Shown: one piece after another, positions 21,801 through 34,000 of the stretch
Position numbering within the stretch: position 1 is the stretch's first letter
Layout of the letters: every line of letters starts with the position of its first letter
Assembly: GCA_022495005.1 (NCBI GenBank)
Contig: JAGYXB010002044.1
Coordinates: 124,001-188,000, forward strand
Direction of reading: 5' to 3'
DNA from: Rhyacophila brunnea
Taxonomy: Eukaryota; Arthropoda; Insecta; Trichoptera; Rhyacophilidae
DNA: 64,000 bases
The notes under the pieces: model-generated
Databases searched by the model: none
What the model was told of the DNA's origin: nothing
What the model saw: the letters and a program-made list of their open reading frames with translations, nothing else
Position numbers and translations under genes: made by a program

Positions 21801-24530
21801 CTAGGTTGGATTATTCCTACTAGTAAAATTTAAAAAAAAATGTTAATAAAACATATTGTTTATTTAGTAATTATTTTAAAATATAAAACTATAATATAAT
21901 ATAAACATAAAAATATTAATAGGTAAATAAAGCACTTGTGTAATGACTTTAATGATTTTGTGTCGTTGAATTGCATATCTTCTTGATATCAGGCACAATA
22001 TTGGTAAGTTGCATTCTAATATCTGGTGTGGCGTCGAGCCTGTTTCTGCACATTGACTTCGTTGCAGCATGCGCACGCTGTGAGAGAAGATGGTCCTCCG
22101 CCTGTACCTAGATACTTGACATCATAAACATCAGTGGAGATATATCATCACTAGCCTTTCAATATGAAGTAGATTCTTTACTTATTTTAGTTTAACTTTT
22201 TTTACTTCTACTTAGTAGAAGATCTTTAAATATGTTGCATTGTATAAAACCTTTCCAAATTGTTGCGGAACACCTATTCAGGTTCGGCGGAACATAGTTT
22301 GGGAAATCTAGTAACTAGATTATTAATTGTTAGGTTAGGTTAGGTTTTCATTCTTGAATAATTCATGAATTTTGCCAAAATCGTTTATGAAAATTAGCGT
22401 GGTCCCTCCTGGCTTCCCGTAAACCGACATGTACCATTTTTTTTATCATACACTAGTGCGATCTCTGCGCTGTGTGATGGCGAGAAATGCAGAACACGAT
22501 GCTGGACATAAGAAAATGGCGCGGTCTTGTGCTTGGCTTAAGTTTAAGTTTTGAGACAGGAGTGTGACTCGATTAAGTACGTAGCACCGTTGGAAAATCA
22601 TAATGTCAAAATACTACAAAGCTTTCAGTAGGCACATCGCTGATGAAAGATATCACTTACTGTGTGTCATGTTTACTGAAAGTGGCAGAACCGATGTTCC
22701 GATATAGAGTGAAGATATTACAGGAATCGTCAGATCGTTGTGATTGGTTCCGCATAGCATCAGGACATTTTCCAAACCAATTCCTCGAGAGGTTAAGGCT
22801 TGGGCGACTCTTATACTGCGCAGTCTTACAGATCCATGGCTCTCTGATTCTCCAGTAGTCATGTTTATCTAGAAATGTGGGATACAATTATCAAGAATAA
22901 ACTGATTGATCAGGTAAAAGTATGCAAATTGAGAAAACAATGGCTGGCAAATCTTTGTATAAACAATGCCCATCCATGACCAAGGTTGGTTATATCTTCT
23001 CCGATAGTTTTTAAAGTGAGAAAGGGGCGAGACATAGGTACAGCTAAGACCTTCATATCGAAAGAAAGTGTGTCTATACTAAGGTAACGAAACTTTTATT
23101 ATTGCAAATATGCAGTGTTTTTTTGGAAAATAATAACCTAATAGTATCTACTAAATTTATCTACGTAGTCATGACTATTTAATAAATTTTGAGGCTTACG
23201 ACATTAATTTGGTACAAAAAGTTTTGACAATAGCATTATTTGGTGTAATCTCACCCCATTTTACGGTATACGTATATTTATTTCGTTATGCATTAAAAAT
23301 AGTTCGTGTTGCCGATCACCTTGCGGGGTTGGTTGTTTTTGACTCGTCGACTCATAACAACGTCAATTAAATAACTTAAAGAACAGTGGATTATTAATCT
23401 ATATAATGTAATTTTCCTTAATATACCTAATGCATATTGGTGAACAACAACAAAAGAATATTTTCACTACCAAGCAAATTTTTCTACGTGGATACTTGTA
23501 GGCAGTGGCGAAGGGTGGAGGTAGGCTATTAAGTACCTTTATAAATAGTGTACATTAAATCTAGTCAGTCGTACGTATATGTTTTCATTGAACTAAGCAT
23601 ACAAATTGCAGATGGTGTTGGTTAGTTTTTTGTTAAGTTTGTGTACACTATTTATGTCGTATCTTAAGAGCCTACATCCACCGTTCGCCACTTCCTGTAC
23701 TAAGGTCAGCTTGTTTTGGAATACAATAAATAACTTTAAATTACATATGAAAAACGCATGTTTTCAGTGAACAGTTTCCAACTAAAATTATAAAATATTG
23801 TTAATTTAGTCAGCATTTATATAATATTGTCTTGAAAATATTCTTAAATAGACAGAAAGTGATGGCCCGCCGATGTATAGATGGAAAAATATTTCAGAAC
23901 TAATACAGAATAAAATAGATATTGATTTAGTTTTCATTGCGATTCTGGGCATTACGTGATAAGGAAAAGAAAATCCTCAACATATTCAAGACGTGATGCT
24001 GGCGACGACTGCTGAAGGTGTCTTGGATGGAACACAAAACCAATGCTTCAATAAGAGTTGAGAATCAGCAGAAGATTGTCCTCTGTGTTCATGTATTGTA
24101 TTATATGAGTATGTCATTATTCATTGCGGTCCGGAAACCCTTGGAAAGTTAATTGTTTTGGGCAGTGTGCTAAGTAGGAAGACTAGAGGGCGAAAGCAGA
24201 TAATGTGGAGTAACCTGGTGAATAAATTCACTGGGAAACTAATGGCATCTACCACAAAGCTTATATAAGATAACATAATAGAGAGAGCTAATCCAGAAGT
24301 CAGCATTATCTATTAAATCATGAGGGTCACATAGAGGTGTGTTATGATTTATAATTGTTATGTATTATTATGTAGCTATTAAGGGAATATAGTTGATTTA
24401 ATAAAAATAGGTACTTCACCTGATTAATTTTCTCTGAGTTTTTCTTCAAATTAATCAAAATTTGTCGACCCAAATGTGTGTCCATAGATTTAATGATTTC
24501 TCCGATTTCATCAAAGGATATTTTAGACAT
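12845..24530 (-). CDS. Gene B: luciferin 4-monooxygenase-like / 4-coumarate-CoA ligase-like acyl-CoA synthetase
   Basis: Complete 11-exon gene, 535 codons. Exons from the 5' end: 24420-24530, 22661-22868, 21305-21500, 21065-21184, 20387-20564, 19741-19881, 17309-17431, 16767-16850, 14845-14988, 13586-13751, 12845-12981. All introns are GT-AG and phases join without a stop. ANL-superfamily landmarks are SSGTTGMSKG (188-197, AMP-binding loop), YGSTETG (330-336), RTGDL (406-410), the hinge VDRIK followed by FRNYQ (422-435), and the catalytic lysine K516 in YSGKINRKAL. Such enzymes adenylate a carboxylic acid with ATP and pass it to CoA. The firefly HHGFGMF luciferin segment is replaced by FSSYVWL, and the tail FFNPTFM is not a PTS1 signal, so light production is unlikely and location may be cytosolic. 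Substrate unknown. ATG context is AAAATG. Confidence 0.93.
13047..13243 (+). mobile_element. tRNA-derived SINE, copy 3, 5'-truncated
   Basis: Starts within the tRNA-like head just before box B (GGTCCCAGGTTCGAATCC) and runs to GATCCTATTAGGATCGGACA. It lies in intron 10 of gene B, opposite to the gene. Confidence 0.8.
14089..14113 (+). repeat. Poly(A) run in gene B intron 9
   Basis: An uninterrupted A tract of over 20 bases. It could be the tail of an old retroposed sequence; nothing recognisable precedes it. Confidence 0.5.
15592..15787. mobile_element. hAT MITE, 196 bp, perfect 8-bp TSD
   Basis: Ends CAGTGGTGCCAACC and (reverse complement) GAGTGTTGCCATAT, flanked on both sides by TTTGAACA. 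The interior repeats ATACTATAATTTTA and contains the palindrome GTACTATAATTATAGTAC. No ORF. It sits in intron 8 of gene B. Confidence 0.85.
18060..18110 (-). repeat. Terminal fragment of the non-LTR family
   Basis: TTTGGACGTAATAAATCAGA and GACGTTCACAACATGA reproduce, on the minus strand, the extreme 3' tail of the copies at 25590-26400 and 52440-52520. Only about 50 bases remain, consistent with a very short 5'-truncated insertion. Confidence 0.5.
18690..19560 (-). mobile_element. hAT transposon remnant, 871 bp, perfect TSD
   Basis: The left end CATTGGTTCCCAAA and right end (reverse complement CATGGTTTCCCAAA) form 14-bp inverted repeats, with ATCTAGGT duplicated exactly on both sides. The CCGACCCA and GGGTCGCGACCCA subterminal motifs are typical of hAT ends. 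Inside is the C-terminal piece of a hAT transposase. It sits in intron 6 of gene B. Confidence 0.88.
19015..19428 (-). pseudogene. hAT transposase C-terminal fragment (ZBED5-like dimerisation region)
   Basis: A 137-codon frame with SLRWICNPFQADLP, the ELIDLSEDTSLKNSF segment, FWLSVADNYPCL, and LLLFTTSYLCGVGFSAM followed by KTKYRNKLD. This is the order found at the C-terminus of hAT transposases, where the dimerisation domain carries the W of the DDE/RW core. The N-terminal BED finger and first catalytic residues are absent, so it is a deletion derivative that cannot act alone. Confidence 0.8.
20030..20240 (+). pseudogene. RTE/CR1-like reverse transcriptase tail fragment
   Basis: Plus-strand translation gives a degraded match to the retrotransposon tail pattern (I-EKGGC-E-IRRR-IAKNAM-RL), around 20100-20200, with a stop inside. 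It lies in intron 5 of gene B. Confidence 0.5.
21672..22432. mobile_element. MITE-B copy 1, split by another insertion
   Basis: The left arm (21672-21735) reads CTTGTCGGTTTACGGGGAGC-CAGCGGCAAAC. The right arm (22311-22432) has TTAGGTTAGGTTAGG and CCTGGCTTCCCGTAAACCGA, its inverted counterpart. Relatives are at 32885-33058, 60503-61097 and 62385-62530. It sits in intron 2 of gene B; a second element splits the centre. Confidence 0.65.
21736..22310. mobile_element. Probable hAT element nested in MITE-B
   Basis: The left tip AAGCCCAAACTTTTTCTGCC and the right tip (reverse complement TAGATTTCCCAAACTATGTT) are related inverted ends. GTACTAG and GTAACTAG flank it where intact MITE-B copies have TACTGG. 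The target duplication is imperfect and no transposase is seen. Confidence 0.5.
23503..23693. mobile_element. Palindromic MITE, 191 bp
   Basis: CAGTGGCGAAGGGTGGAGGT opens the element and CCACCGTTCGCCACTT closes it. The inverted repeats extend through AGGCT and TTAAG. The same family as the element at 6951-7705. No convincing target duplication. It lies in intron 1 of gene B. Confidence 0.65.
23985..24330 (+). pseudogene. RTE/CR1-like ORF2 tail relic in gene B intron 1
   Basis: Broken plus-strand frames recall the common non-LTR C-terminal pattern: a W-x-H-K-TNASI-R piece, then a KLIV-like and GRLEGESR piece, then ERANPE. A homologous relic with the same orientation lies in intron 1 of gene C (43490-44050). 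Confidence 0.55.
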
Positions 24531-24760
24531 TTTGATACTGTTGGAAACACAGGTCTAGATTTTAAATAATATATTGGAACACTAAAAAGATTTTTTAAGA
24601 ATTTAAAGGGACACTTTTCAATGTTTCAAGTCAATGTTTTATGTAAGAATAAACAAGCTGAAAGTTAGTAGCTAAATACTATCAACGATCACATGAGAAA
24701 TTTGATTTTAGCAAACATTGTAAATCATATGTAGAAGTACACATGACGAAAGTTAAGATA
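24531..24760 (-). promoter_or_regulatory. Conserved upstream block of gene B (candidate promoter)
   Basis: The 200 bases above the start codon share several blocks in the same order with the region above gene C: TTCTTACATAAAAC, TCATGTGAT versus TCACATGAT, GATAGTATTT, and TTTACAATGTTTGCTAAAA about 180-200 bases upstream. Surrounding non-coding DNA does not align, so constraint or recent duplication is implied. No clear TATA box is seen. Confidence 0.4.
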
Positions 24761-25121
24761 GTTTCACGATATAGGTATTCGTAAATATAAGAAGATTTAG
24801 TATCCAGTGCTAGAAATGAAAAATTAAATTGCGAAAGGTTTCTATGCTGTAATGTTTTTTATTACAAACATATAGTTTTGTGTTATACATGTTAATCCAA
24901 CATTTCTCATTTTGTATATTTAAAGAATCAGTAATCGTATTTGACATTAAATAAAAATAAATCGTTGTTTAATATATGGGTACACAAAATCAGTAACTGA
25001 TCATTATCCAGGATTCGTGAGTAGGTACAACTTGAAAAAAGGTTTAACATTATTTTTAATAGATATTATGGTTTAGCGTATTCCTTTTATATGAGTTCCT
25101 TTTTTTTTACTTTTTTTTTTT

Positions 25122-25362
25122 TGACCATGTCCGATCCTCATAAGATCATATTATGGGCCTCTTCAGAGTGGAGGTTTGTACTAACATTTTTTTTTGTCTT
25201 TACGAGAAGTTAGGAGGATGTTAGCCGCTTGCTCACCTATTAGGTCAATACTCTGACTCCAAAAACAAATTGAAATTCAATGTGTATTTGACAGACCCAG
25301 GATTAAAACCCGTGACCACGACGTTATAAGCTGACGCTTAAGCCGCACGGCCATAGTGGGCG
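25122..25362 (-). mobile_element. tRNA-derived SINE, copy 4
   Basis: Reverse-oriented copy: TTGACCATGTCCGATCCTCA at the left is the 3' end, and the degenerate box B and box A are near 25300-25355. It lies between genes B and C. Confidence 0.8.
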
Positions 25363-25589
25363 TAGTTTACTGTCACAAAATAGTGTTTTTGTCCTGCTAA
25401 TATTACACAAAAATCTTTCATAAGAGTTACGGTTAAACTACCGTTAAATTTTCGGGGATATCACACATGGAAAGCAGCATAGGACCGGGAGATATATAGA
25501 ATACACGGAAAGCGGAAGGTATAGTTATCCAAAAGAAAAAACCAGATTAAAATATTCTTTTTTATTATTTTTTAAAAACACAAAACATT

Positions 25590-26400
25590 GTGGACATAAC
25601 AAATCAAAATTCAAGATGTTCACAACATGAGATTTACATTATAATACATATTGGTACCTACCCTGATGAGAGAAAAGAAGAAAAAATAAAAATAAAATAA
25701 AACATAATATATTTACAATTTTATACAGTAAAATAAAATTTCGAAAACAAAATACACATCACGTGTCTGAAAATGTCTATGTGATTGGGGATCGCATTGA
25801 CTAGTCTTGCAGCCTTCGCTAATGGTGCCTGATAGGCTTGGCACGAGGAAACGGTTCCTACCCAGAATACATCATGGCTGCGCTGCGACCACGTAGGTAA
25901 TTGACAGGCGCATGTAAATTCAAATTTTTAAGGACCCGATTATTAAGGATAATTGGAAACAGTTCCCCGCGATAACAGGCGAAAATGTCTCAACAGCAGA
26001 AGTGATCTACGAGATTCAATATAATGAAAAGTAAGCATGCCTTGCAGAAAGGCAGTCGGAAAATAATCATTTGACGAATTATTGAAAGGAAAATAGTTAT
26101 ATATCTTAAAATAAAGACATCGAAGAAATTTCTTCTGAACGGGCTCTAAAATATCTCATTACCTCATAAGGACACCAGATAATCGACCCATATTCAAGAA
26201 TACTACGCACTAACGAGACCTAGATTGTACGTATGACATTTGGATTCTTGAATGGTTTGGTTTGTCGCATGATGCACCCATAGAAGCTTACTCGCACGTA
26301 GAGGTGTAGAAGCTATATGCAAGTGAAAAGATAATGAAGCGTCAAAACTTATCCCAAGATCTTTCGACTCAGATTAATGCTTTAATGTACTTTCTGACAT
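25590..26400 (-). mobile_element. Jockey-like non-LTR retrotransposon 3' relic
   Basis: On the minus strand, frames after the RT core (a KDLGISFDASLSFHLH-like segment, then NLHAPVNYLRGRS) are interrupted by stops. The shared tail ending GTTGTGAACATCTTGAAT-TTTG follows at the left. Related to 44155-44620 and 4755-5790. Confidence 0.65.
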
Positions 26401-27739
26401 TATATAATATTATAATTAATCGGTATTCTTGACATAGAAAAAGTAATACAGAAACACGTGCCAGTATTAAATTCTAGTTTATTCTTTATTGACCAACTTT
26501 CAAGTGAACAGATTTTGTTGCAATATGTAACAGTCCAACTTATTGCAAATTGACGCTTATAATTTTAAATCATCTGCAAAAATTAAAACTTAGATTCCAT
26601 GAAACAAAGACATAAGGCACTTATATTAAATTAATATTAATATTAAAATAAATATTACATAATATATTATAAAATATATATTAAAGTAGTAAATACCTAC
26701 ATGTATTACATACATACGACTGACAGTATAGTAATATGTTATGTCGTTAGACACGCACAATACTCGGGTATAGACCCCCGCAGGAAAATAAAAATACAAA
26801 TTGTTTAGGTGAGTGTAATATAAACTGCGTCTTCTTCTTCGTAAGAATCTCATGACTGAAGATCATGGCCGAGACGTTTCAGCAGCATTCTCAACGAGTT
26901 GACCACTCTCTTCTTGCCATTCTAAGACACGCAATGCCTGTCAGTAAAAGACCCGCGGCACTCATGAAAAATGGTGCAACTATCTAACTTTTACTTTAAT
27001 ATTCTGACGTGGCATGTCTAAAAGATAAGACAGCGCGGACGACACAAACGGACGCTAACGATCCTAATAATTATGAGCATGACACGTTTATTCGATAACC
27101 GTTGTGAATGCGACCAGTCGCAATAACTCGTAGGTGAACAAGCATAGTTATAGCTGTAAGTCGGATGTTCATCGCTAGATTCGAAGTGTGTAGTGTCTAC
27201 ATGTGAGGAATGTATCTGGAGATAAGTGGAGGCCAGTAGTTTAAGCGGAGTAAATGCGGAAGTTGATGGTACTTGCTAGATTTTGATGGTTCCACGAATA
27301 AACAGAATATCATAAAAACAGAACATGAAGAAAAATAACAGTGACCAAACAACACAGGGATAATTAGAACCTTTCAGGAAAAATATAACATTTAATATTG
27401 AAATTGTCGTATCTCTATATTTTGTATAGATTTTTAATCACACAGGTTTTCAATACGCCGTAAAAATCAAATTATATAATTTCTGCATGCCTAATCGCTC
27501 AGTGTTGCCGGCAAGCTAGACATTATCTCGTTTTAATCAATCTAATTTGTACAAAATGTTTGGGTCACTAGGTACAACGAAATAATGAGTTTAATAATTC
27601 TGTGGAGTTGTGCATGATTATCAAAATCAAGCAGATAAATTGAGATTTTTGCGCCGAATGGCTAACATGCAGTGATTATTATATACAAAATAATTACAAG
27701 TATATATTTCGTTTATAAACTCTATAACGTTTACAGAGT
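26401..27739. other. Spacer between genes B and C
   Basis: No exon, RNA gene or known repeat recognised. Long AT-rich stretches occur at 26600-26760. Confidence 0.4.
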
Positions 27740-27875
27740 TTGTGGCCCTGGCTGTTCTGTTTTGTCACTGTTCTATTTTTTCATGTTCAGTTTTGTCACC
27801 GTTTTGTTTCTTTATGTTCTGTTTATTCATGTTCTTTTATGTCATGTATATCATGTTCTATTTTATCCGGTTATC
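27740..27875 (+). repeat. Imperfect TTCTGTTTTGTCA tandem repeats
   Basis: About ten variants of a 10-14 base unit (GTTCTGTTTTGTCA, ATGTTCTATTTT, ATGTTCTTTTATGTCA) follow one another. They produce spurious hydrophobic frames on the plus strand that are not genes. Confidence 0.6.
27822..27827 (-). terminator. Candidate polyadenylation signal of gene C
   Basis: AATAAA on the minus strand about 205 bases beyond the gene C stop, a spacing similar to that for gene B. Weak evidence in AT-rich DNA. Confidence 0.25.
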
Positions 27876-28031
27876 ATTTTGTAAACCCCGTCTCTCCGGC
27901 CTTCTTAAAAAATCAAAAAGAATATATTATATTATGGATATTTTTTCGAAATGGCCCCCTCCCATATCATTTTTCTTGTGCGCATCTATTTATAGCAACA
28001 GTTATAAGTAGTTGTGCTATAATCTACTAAT

Positions 28032-31000
28032 CTACACAAACATTGGGTTAAAAAATGTGTGCTTAATATCGTTAAGAGCTTTCCGGTTAATTTTTCCGGA
28101 ATATGTTTCGGGAAACTCGGCCAAGAAAGCAACCCCTCCTCGAAGATGTTTATTCTCGGACAAGTTTTCTGTAAAAAAAAAAAAGATGTATCCAAATCGG
28201 TTAATTATAAAACTTAACATAATTCTGTTATTAATATAACCAAATGTAGATGGAAATTTTATGCTATATATCATTTCAAATCATTACTACGCTTTATATT
28301 TTTTTTTTGTAAAAATGGGTACAGGCAAAGCCGACTTACGTATAAGCCGAAGCATTTGCAAACTTGCAGACAACGAGTGGTCCTACCCATGGCCCCCACC
28401 TCCTGAAGCGGGCCCTCAGGCTAGTATCTTTGGCGGCCCCCCTACCTATCTCTAAGCATACAAGCGGTGTTATGCTCTATTCTAGAGTAGCATTTTCCAA
28501 ATGGTGATCGAGGTAATATATAATTAAGGGTATTCAGTGTATTTTTAGTGATTTTTGTGTTTTTAATACATAAACTTGAATTAATAATGAGTTGTGAAGT
28601 ATCGACATACAATAATCAAACATTTTATAGCACGACCACATGCTTTAAAATGTCACTATGAAATAGCGCTTTTTTTGCTATTAAATGAAATTTATGATAT
28701 TTGTTTATTTCACTTATCTGGTCGACTCGCCACGCCGGGCCCTTCTTGAGCCCGGGCTACCAGGCCAGAGCCCTGTCAGCCCCCCCCCCCTTGTAGGGGC
28801 CATGGTCCTACCTCTCCTGCTGCTGTCCATGTGTAACATATCATTGTTCTTTATAGTGCTTATTTTTATTGATTTCGTTAAACACTGATTATTTTAATGT
28901 GTTTTGGAGACCTCGGAATTCATGTGATTTTGTGGTTCTGTCTTATTATTAATAATTGGAAGTGACAATCAAAGTATGTAAACTTCATCTGTGTATAATA
29001 CCCATGGTCCCCACAAAGGGGAGCTGACAGGGCTCTAGCCTGGGGGCCCGGGCTCAAGAAGGGCCCGGCGTGGAGAGTCGAACAGATAAGTGATATAAAC
29101 AGACATCACAAAATCTCTCTAATAGTAAAAAAAAGTCACCTGTGGCGCTATTTTTCTTCAATATTGTTATTATTTAAAATTATGTGGTTGTACGATACAA
29201 TTTTTAATTGTGTATCGATACTCGACAACTCCATAATTCAAATGGATGTACCTATTAAAATATACAAAAAAAACACTAAATATATACACATTAATTTTAC
29301 CGCATACACCATTTGGAAAACGCTCTGTAGAGTGTCACACTGCCTTTATCTTTAGCGATAGGTAGGGGGGCCCGCTTCAGGATGTGGGGGCCATGATAAT
29401 ATCTATCATAATACAGTAGGACGCTTACTAAATTGACAGTCAGTTCAAAACGACAATAACTAATAACTTATTTATACTCTTCAGTCTACATTATAAAATA
29501 TCAAACTGCGCTTGTAAGTACGTTATAAATAGTATGATAAACGGAATAGATAATATTATTTTCAAGTTAGTAGGTACTTTGTTACAAATAATAATACTAT
29601 TTTATCGTGTTACTTTTCCAAATGACACACCTTGTCACGCAGATTTGATTGTCAAACAAACATTCAAGAAATATTTAAACGAGTTAAATACCTATACTAC
29701 ATTTTCAGTCATCATAATCATTAAATGATAAATTTATTTGAGCAATAAATATTATTTTATGCGAAGCCGTTCGCTTACGTCAGTTTGAGGTTATGTTTAT
29801 TTCGCAAATATTACTCAATTCATCATGATACACATTGTTTATATAAAATATGTTGAAAGTTATGTAATATAATCTAATTTTGAAATCAGAACATTCTTAT
29901 GTAATGAAATTGAATTTGAAAGTATGTTCGTTCCTATTCATATTTTATAGGTAACGTTTTTCTTAGCTCGTATTCTTTATCCGGTGGTTGTTTGTCCGGT
30001 ACAAATCTTGCAATCGATTTTTAACTAACTTCCCGACTAGATAGACATTTGAAACTTTTGGAATATATCAGAACACGATGCCAATGCATTTTTAAATACT
30101 TTTAGCCATCTTTAAGTAGAATTTAATTCATTTTCAGTTAATTCTGTATTGTATGAAAAGTTATTTCGATACCATTATTAGCAACTAAATTATTAATATA
30201 TACGTGCGTTACTATGGAAATCAATATGAAATGACATTTCATTTCAGTATTTCTATCAAGTACAAATTTTTTGATCGTTTAAGCTAGTCAAGTCAAGTTT
30301 ATATGATTCAACAGAAAATTTAAAAACGTTTTATATAAAAAGTTTTTTTTTATCTTGTAATTATTTACAATAAGTTTATGTGATTTTCTCAAACTCTGGG
30401 TGTTTATGATTGTTTCTCTTCTATTACTAATTACACTAAAATTTAACTACACTATGTTATTGGGCTTCGTTGCCTGTTATAGTTATAATTAGAATATAAT
30501 ATATGTATAATATATTTACAAAATATAAAATAGACAAAAAATCAATGAATGCGTCATGATTTTTGAGAGATCCAAGAATCCACGAATGTCCGGTAAATTA
30601 ACCGTGAACATTTACCCAAATTACAGATGGCAGAATAGCATTGAGACCGGATGACACGCTATTCTTGGAACATTTTAGCGAGCGGTAATTATATTTTTTA
30701 TTAGATTATTTTAATAACATTGGCTCACCTTTGACAGCATTTTCAATATCTTCGGCAGTAACAGCCGATCCTGGAATTAATTGAACGAATGCAGCTGGAT
30801 GGAACCCATCATCGGGGTGTGGTAAACCGACTACGCAGACGGCATTGACTCCTGGAATATTGGATATCTCTTGCTCCAGTTCCGCCGGAGCTACCTTTAA
30901 ATAATAATTAAGACAAATGAAAAATACAAACTATAGTTTAGTGTATACTAAATATAAAATAGATTTAAGAATTTTAAATTCTTGTTATGGAAAATACATC

Positions 31001-34000
31001 ATTTTGAAATATCTCAAATCTTAAAATAAAGTTAGGTCAACTGGGAATCGAACCTCACTTATTATTTTCTATATTTCTAGATTTCTATATCCCCTGAGCT
31101 ACTGATCTAGGTGCGAATTTAATCTCATACATACGGTCTCCAAGGTTAATTAGATTAGATCGATTTAATTACAAAGCGGCCGCTCTAGCTTGGCGAAGAT
31201 TGTCACCCGGACAGTGAAAAGATCTGAGGTTCGATGCCTACTTGGCATAAGTATTTTTCAGGATTTCTCCTACTATGTATGTTTTCTAAGGTATTTAAAA
31301 TTTACCTATGTAAGCATTTATAATTTAGTGGTTCGGGGAAAATTCTTTGGAGCGACGAATTGATGTATGAAATAACTCTTATGCAGGCGCTTCACTGATG
31401 GATGAGTCAAATGTCCGAAAAGTCGTGCGATTTGTCAATTCTCTGCTACTGACTAACAGACGATCAACGAACGAGTAATAAAGGCGAGCTTTGACAGTTG
31501 TGATAGTTAAATTTTATCGTTATACCTACCCTCAGAGTAATGATATAATAGAGAGCGCTTATTTTTTTAGCAAAATGAAGCCGTGTTTCTTGCGTATAAC
31601 GCAAAGTAGAACCTCGATTTTATTATTATCAACTTAACTATGAAACATTATACCATCGTGTTGCTTCGCAGTATGGCTACCAAATTTAAACACAACATAG
31701 TTAACAATGTGTTCTACTAAAATGACTAAAAAAATTACCACTAACTTTATATTTATCACAAAAACAATACATTTCAGTGCTCACAGTTTTTAAATGAATA
31801 TAATCAGTCTAATCCATTTTTACGGGCAACGTTTTGAAAAAACATTTAATTCAGCCGTAGAAATTCTATCTTACTCTAACGCATAGTGCGGAGATATAAG
31901 CGTGCCGAATGCTTACTCACTCGCACTTTTGGTTCGTTTTTGTTCAGGCCTTGTGCCTACTGAGTGCTCCTGGTATTTTGTGTTATATACCCACATGTAG
32001 ATTTTCATAAAATAATTTTGAAGTGAAAAAAACACAAATTTTTCGTTATCTTTTGTATTAAATAATAAATAATTTCTAAATCTGTCACTTTCTAATATGT
32101 AATTTAATCAACTAATCAATAAAAAAAATATTTATTGTATGTTTTATTCAATCCTAATTATTGCGTATCATTGTCAGTTCGAACTCACGTAGTGGTTAAC
32201 GGACAAATTCTGACAACTCTGCAAGTAAAATATCAAACATGTTTTAAATCCAACGAACCTGGTCTGCGGACTTAAAAGTCTGCAGATTTGGAGTGCTCTA
32301 TGCGAAAAAAAGAATATTAATCATTTGACTTTCATGCCAATAGAGCAGGGATATAAGATGTCATAGTATAAATTATACTCTAATGGAAAATCTTGGTAGG
32401 AAAGAAAGTTTTCTGTGAACCATAAAAACTTTCAATTAAATCTCGTCTCCTGTCTCTAATATTAGGCAACTTATTTATGTTTTATTTTACCTGATAGTTG
32501 CGGTATTTAATCATTAATTTGATGCGGTCGACAAAGAATAAATCTCCCTCTTCATCATAATGCATCAAGTCTCCAGTTCGATACCAATCTCCATCAAGTG
32601 CTTCCGTGGTAGCTTTTGGATTGTTGTAATAGGTCTGGAAAAATAATAGTTGTTTTAGACAACAAAATATTATACACACCAATGCAAGTCGGTGGTGAAG
32701 GATGCCTATTGAAGGTAGGCAGACTGTGGCAGGTAACAGGACTTGAATTTATAATTTGTTCATCATCAGTATTTTACTGAACAAAAAATAGTACCAATAT
32801 TTTACCATTTTTTCACATTTCACAAAAAAAGACAATTGGCATTAAAATAGACATTTAAAAAAGACAGCAATTTGATCGTGGACAAGAAATTTCGGTACAA
32901 GTCTGTTTACTGGAAGCCAGGCGGGAGCATCGTAATTTTCATAGCTGATTTCGCCAAAATTCATGAATTCAAGAATGATAACATAACCTAACAAATAAAT
33001 CAGTGTATTAGCTATTTTCAAAAATTTTTTGCCGCTGGTTTTCATTAAATAAATAAGAACCGAAAATTCTTCCGTTTTAAATTTTTATTAAATTAAATTT
33101 TACTTATATCTCATTGTACCTTTTGTACATTTTACGGTTTGAGACAGATACCAGGATAAAAAAAAGTTCTTTTCGTTTGAAATATTTGAATCAAAATCCA
33201 TATTTTTTTGTATTTAAACATAAATAAAGAGTGTTTACTTTGAAACGAGCCCAAGGGGATGTAATCATCAGCTCGCCAACTTCATTGGGGCCCAGTTCTT
33301 TTTTATTTTCCGGGTCAACAATCTTTAAAAAAACATTACAATTAATAATATAACATGTCTTTGAAAAAACTTGCTTTAATTGGAAAAAAATCTTATACAT
33401 GTCGAATTTACGAGCTGTTTCCATGGTGCAGATAAAGTAGTGAAGAATAGTTAAATTACTAAATTCGATTATAAGTGCAATATATGGGCCAGACAATGAA
33501 TTTTGTATGAAAAGATTTTTGTTCTTACGTGAAATGTATGCATTCACTGGGGCCAAGCACACATTAAAAAAAAGATTTCTAGACTTGGGAATTGAACTCG
33601 AAACCGAGAGCGGGCGTCATAGTGCAGACAACTAGATATTTTCTCCACCAGCTCCCGGGTTTCTTTGGTGTGTTGGTGGTGTATGTGTTTCTTTATTAAA
33701 CACTACAATAGGCCGTGACGCCCAATAATAGTGGTAAAACTCCCAGGCTTGAGGAATTTACATATTAGAATATGTAAATATATTTTGACCTCATCTGGGA
33801 ATCGAACCCAGATCTCCTGAATGGAAGGCCAGCGCCTTACGCACTGCACCACGAGAGCCGCCGTTACGTTCTCAAATCATGTGAATTATTCGTTGAATAA
33901 AAGAAATAGTTTATTAAATTATTAGCGAGTGCAAGTACGTTATAACTAAAAATTTTAATCTGGATATTGGTTACTAATTAAGTCATTTATTCATACCTAC

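Noticed and set aside
22327..22342. TTAGG repeats that might be telomeric
   Set aside because: Only three units, and they form part of the centre of MITE-B copies, which occur repeatedly inside gene introns.
27672..28030. Overlapping hydrophobic plus-strand frames suggesting a small membrane protein
   Set aside because: They come from TTCTGTTTTGTCA tandem repeats and appear in more than one frame.
33790..33867. A functional tRNA-Gly gene
   Set aside because: The T-arm is good but the acceptor stem does not close, and a SINE-like tail follows.
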